Below, in pieces: positions 54,190-64,000 of a stretch of DNA of 64,000 nucleotides. Both the position numbers and the translations under genes were made by a program. The notes under the pieces were generated by a model. The model saw only the letters and a list, made by a program, of their open reading frames with translations, was not told the DNA's origin and did not search any database. This DNA is from Sophora flavescens (taxonomy: Eukaryota > Streptophyta > Magnoliopsida > Fabales > Fabaceae), in the NCBI GenBank assembly GCA_030762895.1, contig CM061063.1, forward strand, positions 69,437,836-69,501,835, written 5' to 3'. Position 1 is the first letter of the stretch. Every line of letters starts with the position of its first letter.

Positions 54190-55515
54190 TGATCAGCCTC
54201 TGGCTCACCTAGTTTTTAACTAGTAAGACCATAGGTTTTATTCGAGTTTAATCTCGATTTCGCCCAAAATTGGATGTAATTGTCCTCAAGCAACATTTTG
54301 AGTCTCTTAAGTAGTTTTAGGGTATTTTAGTTGATTTTGAGTCAAATAAAGCACTTACTGCTATTTCATGTTTTCAGGATAATAAGAAGAGCAAAAAGGG
54401 AAGGACACCTGAAGCAGAAGCCATCACTCCCAGGCCGTGACACTGGTCACGGCCGTGATGAGCTACCCATGGAAGACAGAAGGGATCGCGGCCCAGCCGT
54501 GATACACATCACGGGCGTGATGAGAAAATCATGAAAGTCAGAAAGCATCATGGCCCAGGCGTGATACCCATCACGGGCGTACTGGGAAGTCTCCAAAGAT
54601 CAGAAAGCATCACGGCCCAGCCGTGATACCCATCACGGGCGTGATGAGAAGACACAAGAAGTCAGAATTGATCGCGGCCCTGCCGTGATGAAGGTCACGG
54701 CCGTGACAGATCAGCACCTATGGACAGAAGCGATCACGGCCTTGCCGTGATAGGCATCACGGCCGTGACGGACCAGAATTTGAATGCGCGCCCTTGGCAA
54801 AATTGGTCACGGCCTGGACGTGACACGCGGCCTCTTTATAAAACAGGAGCGCAGCAGACAGAAAAGTCATCCAATTTTCACAGTTTTACATAACTTTTCT
54901 AGGTTTTGTTATACCCTTGATGGAGAACTAATTCCCTTGGGTTAATCTGCTGTAATCGGGTTCCGCCGACACTTGAGATTTTGTAATTCCCGGATTAATT
55001 TGCTTCTTCCTTTCAATACTATCATGTACGTTCTGTTTGCTTAATTCAGGATTATATAGAATAGGTATTGATCTGTTTCGATGATTTTATGTTCCTATAT
55101 CTAATCGTGTTTGCTTAATTCCCGTGTGTTCAATCGTGTTTGCTTAATTCACGAGTGCTTCAACCCATTTGCTTAATTCGGGAATTGGGAACATATATCG
55201 TGTAGTGCCAATTTCGCTTGTTAATTGTCACTACAATCGAAAAGGGATTAGAATCTGCTTAGGGCATGGGAATTATATGAATCGATGATAGTGGGAAACT
55301 GAGAACAGTAGATTAATAGTTTTGATCATTGATATTCACTTATTTCTTAGTTGCATCGTTCTTTTAATTGAATTTCTCAACCTGAACCCCCCCAAAACTG
55401 ATTTTTCTGAGAATAACAATCCAAGAGTCCTTGTGAGACGATACTCGAGTTGTCGCTCCTTGACTACAGTTTTTACAAACCACTCGCTTTTTGACCCGTG
55501 TGCGACAGCGTGTCA
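54190..55515 (+). repeat. 5' LTR of the A duplicate
   Basis: 1,326 bp, almost identical to 25732-27057 and much closer to it than to the 3' LTR of A. Palindrome array 54432-54827 and TATA box 54837-54843. Confidence 0.93.
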
Positions 55516-55519
55516 AAAT

Positions 55520-55537
55520 TGGCGCCGTTGTCAGGGA
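55520..55537 (+). other. primer binding site of the A duplicate
   Basis: TGGCGCCGTTGTCAGGGA, identical to 27062-27079. Confidence 0.88.
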
Positions 55538-55580
55538 CTCTTGTAGTTATTTTCTCATTTTGCGTTTTTGATTTTCTACT

Positions 55581-57301
55581 GAATTAGTTCTGGCTACTAG
55601 GTCTGGTTGTTCTGAATTGTTTGAATTTGATCCTGAGATTGAAAGAACTTTGCACGCACGCCGTAGGGCAATTCAGGCTAGCACTAGTTCACCAATCAGT
55701 AGTGATTCTGATTCTGCACTTAATTTTGATAACATGGCTTATCAAAGAACATTAAGATAGCTTGTTGCCCCTGATGTTAATTATAATGGTTTGTGTATTG
55801 AGTATGCTGATGTGGTTGCTCCTTTTGAACTAAAATCTGGTTTAATACACTTGTTGCCAAGGTTTAGTGGTCTTGAAGGTGAGGATCCACACAAGCATCT
55901 GAAGGAATTCCAGGTTGTCTGCTCTACACCCTTGAGACCGGAAGGAATAACTGAAGACCATATCAAGCTGAGAGCCTTCCCGTTCTCACTTCAAGGTGCT
56001 GCGAAGGATTGGTTATACTACCTTGAGCCCAATCCTGTTTCAACCTGGAACGATTTGAAGAAGGACTTCTTAGAGAGGTACTTCCCTGCCTCCAGAGCTG
56101 CATCAATCAGGAAGGAGATATGTGGTATTAGACAGGGCAATGAATCATTGGCTGAGTACTGGGAGAGATTCAAGAAGTTGGTATCTAGTTGCCCTTAACA
56201 CCAGATTTCCGAGCAGCTCCTTATTCAGTACTTTTATGAGGGGTTGCTTCCAATGGATAGAAACATTTTGGATGCTGCTAGTGGGGGAGCACTTGTTGAT
56301 AAGACCCCAGCCACTGCCAAGCTGTTGATTGAGAACATGTCACTCAACTCCCAACTGTTCACAACTAGAAGTAATTCTGTCGAGGCAAGGGGAGTGAATG
56401 AGGTCCATGTTTCTTCTTCCAACAAGGCCCTTGAAACCAGACTTGATGAGCTCACTTCTTTAGTGAAACAGTTGGCAGTGGACAAGGTTCAGACAGCAAG
56501 GGTATGTGGCATTTGTACTTCTCCTGAGCACCTGACCGATGCATGCCCCATTCTGAAAGATGAGTCGGTCACTGATTTGCCTCAAGCATATGCATCCAAC
56601 CTTTACCATCAAGGCAACAATCAGAACCAGTACAACATTCCTGACATCTCCACTAATAGGTACCACCCCAACTGGAGAAACCATCCGAACCTTCGGTATG
56701 GAAACTCATCTGCACAGCAGCAACAACCAATGTTACCGTTGGCACCACCACAGAATTCTCCCCAAGTGACCACCTCTGCACCTTTCGGACCTTCACTAGA
56801 GGACCTTGTCAAGCAAATGGCTGCACAAAATCTCCGGCCCAGCAATGAACGGACTCTAGTATTCATGCTCTACAGACACAGAATGGACAGCTTACCACTT
56901 CGATGAATGCCATGCAGCAAGCTCAAGGATCGAACCAACTGCCTGCACAAACAGTGGTAAATCCTAATGTGAGTGCAATTTCTTTGAGATCCGGGAAAGT
57001 TGTAGAGGCAGCCTCTGAAAAAGATAAAGAAACCGTTGAGGTGACACCTGAACCTTCTGCTGTTGTTCAAGCCGAGAAAGAGTATGTGCCACCAATCCCC
57101 TTCCCGCAAAGAGTGCTGAAGAATAAGAAGATTGATGGGGAAGACAAGGAGAGGGAGATTCTGGATGTGTTCAGAAAAGTGGCGGTAAACATTCCGCTTC
57201 TGGATGTGATTAAGCAGGTTCCAAAATATGCAAAGTTTCTGAAGGATTTGTGCACACACCAGAGGAGGTTGAAGGGTATTGAGAGAGTCAATTTAGGGTG
57301 A
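55581..57301 (+). pseudogene. gag: Athila gag (A duplicate)
   Basis: Less broken than the first copy: one frame runs from 55581 past the SDSDSALNFDN segment to 56198, interrupted only by TAG at 55758-55760 and ending at TAA 56196-56198, both at codons that are CAG in B. The same frame resumes through the knuckle CGICTSPEHLTDAC to about 56836. There ATCTCCGGCCCAGCAATG replaces ATCTCCAGTTCCAGCAGCG of the first copy and shifts the frame; 56903-57301 completes gag. Confidence 0.88.
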
Positions 57302-57316
57302 AATGTTTCAGCCCTC

Positions 57317-57829
57317 ATTCAACCTAAGCCTGCACCTGAGAAAGTTACTGTTTCAGCCCTCACTCAGGCAATGCCACAGAAATGCAAGGATCCAGGAACT
57401 TTTTCTATTCCATGCACCATTGGGGACAGTAAATTCGACAATTGCATGTTGGATTTAGGAGCTTCTATTAATTTCATGCCCACTTATGTCTTCAGCAATC
57501 TTGATCTTGGTCCTTTGCAACATACAGGTCTCACTATCCAGTTGGCAAACAGGACCAATGCTCGCCCCGTTGGAGTGGTAGAAGATGTACTGGTACAAGT
57601 TAATGACCTGATTTTCCCTGCTGATTTTTACATCTTGGACATGGCAGGGGAAACAAATTCAAGCAGATCACCAATCATCATGGGCAGACCATTCATGAAG
57701 ACGGCGAAGACAAAGATTGATGTTGATGATGGGACCATGTCAATGGAATTTGGTGACATTGTTGCAAAATTCAACATTTTTGATGCTATGAAGCATCCCT
57801 TGGAAGAGCACTCTGTCTTTCAAATATAG
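57317..57829 (+). pseudogene. pol: Athila aspartic protease (A duplicate)
   Basis: TFSIPCTIGDSKFDNCMLDL, with active site DLGASINFMP, LANRTNARPVGVVEDV and IMGRPFMKTAKT. It has GDSKF where the first copy has GGQEF, and B agrees with this copy. TAG stop at 57827-57829, as in the first copy. Confidence 0.87.
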
Positions 57830-58382
57830 TTGCTCTCTGAAATTGTTGATGACACTTATGATGACTTGGTTGCTGATTTTCCATCCATTTCCGGTTTTGA
57901 GGATATTTATTCATGTGCTGATTGCACTCACACTGACCCTTGTGCTGTCTGTGCTGCGATTGATGCTGCTTTGGAAGGTGACAGTGTAGATGAAGCTGTA
58001 TGTTCAGCTGAAGTTCTTGACAGTATGGCTGCCCCAAACATACCATCTATTGAGCAGCCACCCTCCTTGGAGCTTAAGCCACTGCCTGAAAATCTGAAGT
58101 ATGCTTACTTGGAGAGGAATGAAAAGCTTCCGGTTATAATTTCCTCTAACCTTGATTCTCGACCGGGAAGATAAGATCTTGGAGGTTTTTAAGAAGCATA
58201 AGAGGGCGATTGGGTGGACCTTGGCCGACATACCAGGTATTAGAAAGGATCAGGAAAAGACTACTTTCACGTGCCCCTTCGGCACATTTGCTTACAGGAG
58301 GATGCCATTTGGTCTTTGCAATGCTCCTAGCACATTCCAGAGATGCATGATTAGCATTTTTACTGAATATATTTAAAATTGC
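57830..58382 (+). pseudogene. pol: Athila RT N-terminal region with the same deletion (A duplicate)
   Basis: Linker and RT start, with a frameshift at about 58158-58172 (TTCTCGACCGGGAAG against TTCTGACCAGGAAG in the first copy). The same jump from PGIRK to DQEKTTFTCPFGTFAYRRMP shows that the RT deletion predates the duplication. TAA at 58374-58376. Confidence 0.88.
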
Positions 58383-59849
58383 ATGGAAGTGTTCATGGAT
58401 GATTTTACTGTCTATGGTTCCTCATTTGATGCATGCTTGCATAGTCTGAACTTGGTTTTGGAAAGATGCATTGAAACTGACCTTGTTTGGAACTATGAAA
58501 AATGCCATTTTATGGTTGAACAGGGGATTGTTTTGGGTCATATCATTTCTGAAAAGGCAATTTCAGTAGATCCTGCTAAGATTGATGTGATTTCTACACT
58601 GCCTTACCCATCTTGCATTCGCGAGATTCGTTCTTTTCTTGGTCATGCAGGTTTCTACAGGCGCTTCATAAAGGATTTCAGCAAGATAGCCCTTCCTCTG
58701 TCCAACCTGCTGAAGAATGATGCCACTTTCAACTTTGATGACAACTGCAAGAAGGCATTTGATTTCTTGAAGAAGGCATTGACCTCCACTCCCATCATCC
58801 AGCCTCCTGACTGGACCCTCCCTTTTGAGCTTATGTGTGATGCTTCTAACTATGCTGTGGGGGCGGTCCTTGCACAAAGGGTGGGCAAGGTTGCCCATGT
58901 GATTTACTATGCTTCTAGGACTTTAGATGCTGCACAGACTAATTACACCACTACTGAAAAGGAACTTCTAGCCATTGTTTTTGCTCTTGATAAATTTATA
59001 TCATATTTTCTAGGTTCCAAGATTGTTGTTTTCACTGACCATGCAGCTCTAAAGTACTTGTTGAAGAAACCAGAAGCAAAACCGAGATTGATTCGGTGGA
59101 TGTTGTTGCTCCAAGAGTTTGATGTGGAGATAAAAGATAAGAGTGGAGCTGAGAACTTAGTAGCTGATCACTTGAGCAGAATAGAGAGGGATGAGGGTCC
59201 TTCTCCCATTCAGGATGACTTTCCTGATGAGCAGCTTTTACAGTTGCATGGGGTGACTCCTTGGTTTGCTGATATTGTTAACTATCTTGTTGCTGGTGTT
59301 TTTCCAACAGGTGCAACTAGGGCGCAAAGTCACAAACTCAGGAGTGATGTCAAATACTATGTTTGGGATGATCCATATCTTTGGAAATTTGGCAGTGATC
59401 AGGTAATTAGGAGATGTGTTCCCGACTATGAGATTGAATCTATTCTATACTTTTCTCATGCTTCTCAAGTAGAGGGACACTTTGGGCCACAGAGGACTGC
59501 AAGAAAGGTCCTAGATTCTGGTTTCTACTGGCCCACCATTTTTAGAGATGCTCATAGGGCCCCTCTAGGACTTGTAAGGAGTGTAAGACAGCAGGCACAG
59601 CCATCACTCACAATAGTGAAATGCCTCAGTAACCTATGCTTTTCTGTGAGGTGTTTGATGTGTGGGGAATTGACTTTATGGGTCCTTTCCCTGCATCTTT
59701 TGGCTTTCTCTATATTTTATTGGTTGTTGACTATGTTTCAAAGTGGGTGGAAGCTATCCCCACTAGGACTAATGATTCTAGAGTTGTTGCAAATTTGTCA
59801 GGTCCAATATTTTTTGCAGGTTCGGCATACCTCGTACTATCATAAGTGA
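58383..59849 (+). pseudogene. pol: Athila RT palm, RNase H and integrase start, 488 open codons (A duplicate)
   Basis: Opens MEVFMDDFTVYG (catalytic FMDD), through FLGHAGFYRRFIKDFSKIAL, RNase H (MCDASNYAVGAV, TEKELLAIVFAL, FTDHAALKYLL) and the integrase HHCC histidines (SHASQVEGHFGP). It then slips out of frame near 59560, in a segment reading GGGCCCCTCTAGGAC here and GGCCTACCGGAC in the first copy. The last 90 codons are therefore out of frame. The block with WGIDFMGPFPASFG is at 59636-59845. The first copy has an additional frame break near 30250 that is absent here. Confidence 0.88.
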
Positions 59850-60569
59850 CCAAGGCACTCATTTCGCAACCGCACCATGGAAGCTTTACTCCGGAAGTAT
59901 GGAGTTGTGCACAGGGTCTCCACTGCATATCATCCCCAGACTAATGGGCAGGCTGAGAGATCAAACAGAGAGATCAAACAGATCTTAGAGAAAGTGGTGC
60001 AGCCAAAAAGGAAGGACTGGAGCCGCCGTCTAGAAGATGCACTTTTGGCTCAGAGAACAGCCTTCAAGACACCAATAGGGATGTCTCCCTATAGACTTGT
60101 GTTTGGTAAGGCATGTCACCTTCCTGTAGAGATTGAGCACCGTGCTTTTTGGGCGGTCGGGGAGCTGTAATTTGGAACTGCAGAAGGCAGGCATTGAAAG
60201 GAAACTCCAATTACAGCAGCTTGAGGAGCTTAGGCTAGAAGCCTATGAAAGCTCTCGAATCTATAAAGAGAAAACCGAGCACTTCCATGATCAGATGATT
60301 TCTAGGAAGGAATTCTCTGTGGGCCAACAGGTTCTATTGTTTAATTCCCTTTGAAAGTGATGGTCGGGAAACTTCGATCCAAGTGGATTGGCCCATTTGT
60401 TGTTACTAATGTTTTCTCTCATGGTGCAGTAGAAATAAGAAGTGCAGGTAGCAACAAGGTCTTTAAGGTTAATGGGCAGTGCTTGAAGCTATTCCATGAG
60501 AGCTCAGTGCCTGAAGATGCTACTGTTGAGGAGCTCTCCTTGGGAGAGCCCACCTACACTACAACTTGA
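59850..60569 (+). pseudogene. pol: Athila integrase core end and C-terminal domain (A duplicate)
   Basis: QTNGQAERSNREIKQILEKV (catalytic Glu) and KTPIGMSPYRLVFGKACHLP, then frame breaks at about 60157 (GTCGGGGAGC against GTCAGGAGC) and 60346-60365 (CCCTTTGAAAG and GGTCGGG against CCGCCTGAAAG and GGCTGGG). The first copy is open throughout. The C-terminal domain KLRSKWIGPFVVTNVF is intact. Confidence 0.88.
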
Positions 60570-61560
60570 TCAGGGAGCACCTTCTCCTTTTCCTCACTCT
60601 TGTTTTATATTTGTGTTCTTTCATTGGGGACAATGTATGTTTTAAGTGTGGGGGAGGGAACCAAATGTTTTTTTTTTGTTTTGTTGTGTTGCTTTGAGTC
60701 GTTTGTGTGTTGAGCCTTGTGTCGGCAAGCTTGATTGGGTTTTGTTGAATTGTGCATAGATGGATTGCATGATATGTGTTGACTGTTTCCCCCCTAGGTT
60801 TTGAAAATTGAAAATTGATCCACATGTGAAAAATTTAAAATTGAACTTTGAGATATTCTGTTGTGATTGCATGATTTATGATAAGTTTGGGGGTGAAGGG
60901 ATGCACACACTAGGGATTGAATCTCGGTCAAACAATTTGCAAAAATGTCCAGGTGAGGATTTGAGACTCCAACATGTTTTTAATTGTGTGAATCACTTTC
61001 AAATTACATTTTCCCGAATTTGCTTGAGTCTCTTCATGGTTTGCATGCTTTTGTGGTTGCATCAAATGATTTAGGCAATTTTCTTTGAATTAACTACTTG
61101 GCCTAAAAAGAATCATCCCTAATGCATGTTCCCTAGTTAGCCCCTTTGAGCCTAATTAGCCTATTGCTTCGTGATGACCCTATGTTACAAGACAAATATC
61201 TGGAAAAAAAACCATGTTAACCCAATCTTAGGATTAGGAGAGCATGGAAGCTTAGCAAGAGAAGGGTTGCGAGAAACTAAGTTTGGGGTGGCTACAAGGT
61301 GTGATATGTCATTCTGGGTTGAGAAAAAGAAAATAAAGGTTGAAGCCAAAGGCAAAAAGAAAAAGAAAAATTTTACCAAAAGAAAAGGGGCAAAAACAAA
61401 AAACAAATGGTATCAAAGGAAAAAGGCTGTAGTCACCCAAAGCAAAAAGAAAAATGGAAAAAGGAATTTGAGTGGAAGTTCAATGTGTCAAGATGCTCGT
61501 GCTCTCTTAGTTCCTAGGGACTTAAGCCTAGTACCTTCGAATATCCTACCCTCAGCCAGG
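60570..61560 (+). other. 3' untranslated region of the A duplicate
   Basis: Same as 32114-33104: repeated AAGTTTGGGG-type tracts, lysine-rich ORF at 61171-61563, cut by the B duplicate at 61560. Confidence 0.75.
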
Positions 61561-62845
61561 TGACACGCTGTCGCACACGGGTCAAAAAGCGAGTGGTTTG
61601 TAAAAACTGTAGTCAGGGAGCGACAACTCGAGTATCGTCTCACAAGGACTCATGGATTGTTATTCGTAGAAAAATCAGTTTTGGGGGGGTGTTTTTCATA
61701 TTGAGAGATTCAATAAAAAGAACGATGCAATTAAGAAATAAGTGAATATCAATGATCAAAACGATTAATCTACTGTTCTCGGTTTCCCACTATCATCGAT
61801 TCATATAATTCCCATGCCATAAGCGGATTCTAATCCCTTTGCGATTGTAGCAACAATTAACAAGCGAAATTGGCACTACACGATATATGTTCCCAATTCC
61901 TGAATTAAGTAAACGGGTTGAAGCACTCGTGAATTAAGCAAACACGATTGAACACACACGAATTAAGCAAACGCGATTAGATATAGGAACATAAAATCAT
62001 CGAAACAAATCAATACCTATTCTATATAATCCTGAATTAAGCAAACAGAACATACATCATAGTATTGAAAGGAAGAAGTAAAATAATCCGGGAATTACAG
62101 AATCTCAAGTGTCGGCGGAACCCGATTACAGCAGATTAATCCAAGGGAATTAGTTCTCCATCACAGAAATGACAATAACCTAAAAGTATAGTGTAAACAG
62201 TGAAAACTGGATGATTTTGTGTCTGCTGCATTCCTATTTATAAAGAGGCCGCGCGTCATGCCCGTGATGGCCGTCACGGCCAGGCCGTGACCGCTTCTGT
62301 CAAGGGCGCGCATTCAAATTATGGTCCGTCGCGGCCGTGATCCCTATCACGGCCTGGTCGTGATCTCTTATGACTTTGGGTGCTGATCTGTCACGACCGT
62401 GACCTCCATCACGGCAGGGCCGTGATCAAATCTGACTTTCTGGGTCTTCTCATCACGCCCATGATGTGTGTCACGCCTGGGCCGTGATGCTTTCTGACTT
62501 TCATGATCTCCTCATCACGCCCGTGATGTGTGTCACGGCTGGGCCGTGATCCTTTCTGTCTTCCATGGGTAGCTCATCACGGCCGTGACCAGTGTCACGG
62601 CCTGGGCGTGATGGCCTCTGCTTCAGGTGTTCTTCCCTTCTTGCTTTTCCTATCAACCTGAAAACATGAAATAGCAGTAAGTGCTTTATTTGACTCAAAA
62701 TCAACTAAAATACCCTAAAACTACTTAAGAGACTCAAAATGTTGCTTGAGGACAATTACATCCAAATTTGGGAGAAATCGAGATTAAACTCGAATAAAAC
62801 CTATGGTCTTACTAGTTAAAAACTAGTCGAGCCAGAGGCTGATCA
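61561..62845 (-). repeat. 3' LTR of the B duplicate
   Basis: 1,285 bp, nearly identical to 33105-34388, same orientation and same CCAGG junction. One difference is a one-base change at about 62320 (TTATGG against TTCTGG), and another is restoration of TTTCTGGGTCTTCTCATC near 62440 where the first copy reads TTTCGGGTCTTCTCCTC. Confidence 0.92.
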
Positions 62846-64000
62846 AAATACCCCAAACTTAGATTTTGCTTGTCCCCAAGCAAACTAAAACTCAAAAAGA
62901 CTCAAACTTGGCAAGCTTAAAGGATTCAATCAATTCCGCACATCATGCAATTTTAACAAGACAATTTTTCTTCAATGTTTCCCCCTTTTCCAACAATGTA
63001 ATCCCCACATTCATTTACCTTAAACAATTGAGAATTCCATCATTCATGCAGTCATTAATCTAAGTTGAGGATCCAAGTTACACACAAAAGGGAGATCACC
63101 AATTTCAAACAATTGCCTTCCTCACAAGGGCATTTAATGTTTCACTCATTCGCTCAATTTGTCTAGGCTATGAACCTTTCACTCAATTTCACATTTCAAG
63201 AGCACTTCCCATGAATTTGATTTTCATCTCAATAAAGGTTCCCATAAAAAACACGCATGCAACATCAAAAGGTCTTTTAAAAGTTGTAATGGGGCCTGGC
63301 TAAGGGTAGGATATTCAAAGGTACTAGGCTTAAGTCCCTAGGAACTAAGAGAGCATGAGCATTTTGATACATTGAATTTCCAATCAAGTTCCTTTTTTCA
63401 TTTTCTTTTTGCCTTGGGTGACTACAGCCTTTTTCTTCTAATACCCCTTTTTGACATTTTTGTACTTTTCTTCCTTTTTTTTTCCTTTTCTTTTTTTTTT
63501 TTTGCCTTTGGCTCCAACCTTTTTTTTTTCTCAATCCCAAACAACACATCATATCCTTGTAGCCACCACAAACTTAGTTTCTTACGACCCTTCTCTTGTT
63601 AAGCTTCCATGCTCTCCTAATCCTAAGATCGGGTTAACATGGTTTTCCAGATTTTTGGCTTATAACATAAGGTCATCAAGAACAATAGGCTTAATAGGGA
63701 ACATGCATTAGGGATTCGTTCAATTTAAGCCAAGTATCTAACTCAAAGAAAATTGCCTAAATCATTTGATGCAAACACATAGACATGCAAACCATGAAGA
63801 GATTCAAGCATATCCGGGAAAGTGCAACTTGAAAGTGATTCACAAAATTAAAAACACGTTGGAGGCTCAAATGCCTCACCTGGACATTTTTGCAAATTGC
63901 TTGATCGAGATTCAATCCCTAGTGTGTGCATCCCTTCACCCCAAACTTATCATAAATCATGCAATCACAATAGAATATCTCAAAGTTTAATTTTCAATTT
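62846..64000 (-). other. 3' untranslated region of the B duplicate (to window end)
   Basis: Matches 34389-35544, with the PPT next to the LTR and T-rich runs at about 63475-63502. The duplication continues past the window, so its right limit is unknown. Confidence 0.8.

Larger units (their letters stand above)
54190..61560 (+). mobile_element. duplicate of Athila element A, 5' portion
   Basis: Matches 25732-33104 at an offset of 28,456-28,458 bp: LTR, PBS, gag, protease, RT with the same deletion, RNase H, integrase, 3' region, and the same B insertion at the CCAGG site (61556-61560). The rest lies beyond the window. Confidence 0.92.

Noticed and set aside
54190..61560. A second, separate A insertion into D
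   Set aside because: The flank, the B insertion site and the RT deletion are identical to the first copy; it is a segmental duplicate.

Overview
The window looks like repeat-dense nuclear DNA from a flowering plant, probably a eudicot, although the sequence does not name the species. I found no convincing host gene. Almost everything is LTR-retrotransposon sequence from four groups. These are two related Ty1/copia families of SIRE/Maximus type (called E and D here), two Ty3/gypsy families of Athila type (A and B are one family, C another), a fragment of a chromovirus (Tekay/Del-like) integrase, and solo or partial LTRs.

Layout. 1-7560 is a minus-strand copia element E (reverse transcriptase, integrase, protease, gag, then its 2.1 kb 5' LTR) whose gag carries a solo gypsy LTR. 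7562-7872 is a scrap of plus-strand copia D. 7873-11004 is a 3.1 kb piece of an Athila-type C element. 11005-20586 is a second, nearly complete copy of E with the same solo LTR. 20587-25731 is plus-strand copia D (protease, integrase, RT, RNase H, then an extra downstream ORF). D is interrupted by a three-deep Athila nest and resumes at 49310, followed by its polypurine tract and 3' LTR. From about 51948 to 53044 lies the right end of another LTR, then a minus-strand chromoviral integrase (53045-54137). From about 54136 to the window end the sequence repeats 25678-35544.

The central nest is well supported by target-site duplications (TSDs). A (plus, 25732-49304) sits in D with TSD GAGAC. B (minus, 33105-47503) sits in the 3' untranslated region of A with TSD CCAGG. 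C (minus, 37756-45452) sits in the gag of B with TSD ACTAG/ACTAT. The solo LTR in E has TSD ACTTT. A lacks part of its RT, B lacks RT, RNase H and integrase, and C lacks everything from mid-RT to the end of integrase, so none looks autonomous.

Two large duplications overprint this. One has an offset of about 13.02 kb (1-7872 against 13019-20893) and is bridged by the C fragment with 3-bp microhomologies. The other has an offset of about 28.46 kb (25678-35544 against 54136-64000). Many differences between these near-identical copies fall at CAG/CTG trinucleotides and are small indels, which suggests long-read consensus errors at methylated CHG sites. Several apparent frameshifts may therefore not be real, and one or both duplications may be assembly effects. 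The least explained parts are the extra ORF of D, an unrelated coding-like segment where B lost pol, and the palindrome-rich promoter arrays in the LTRs.
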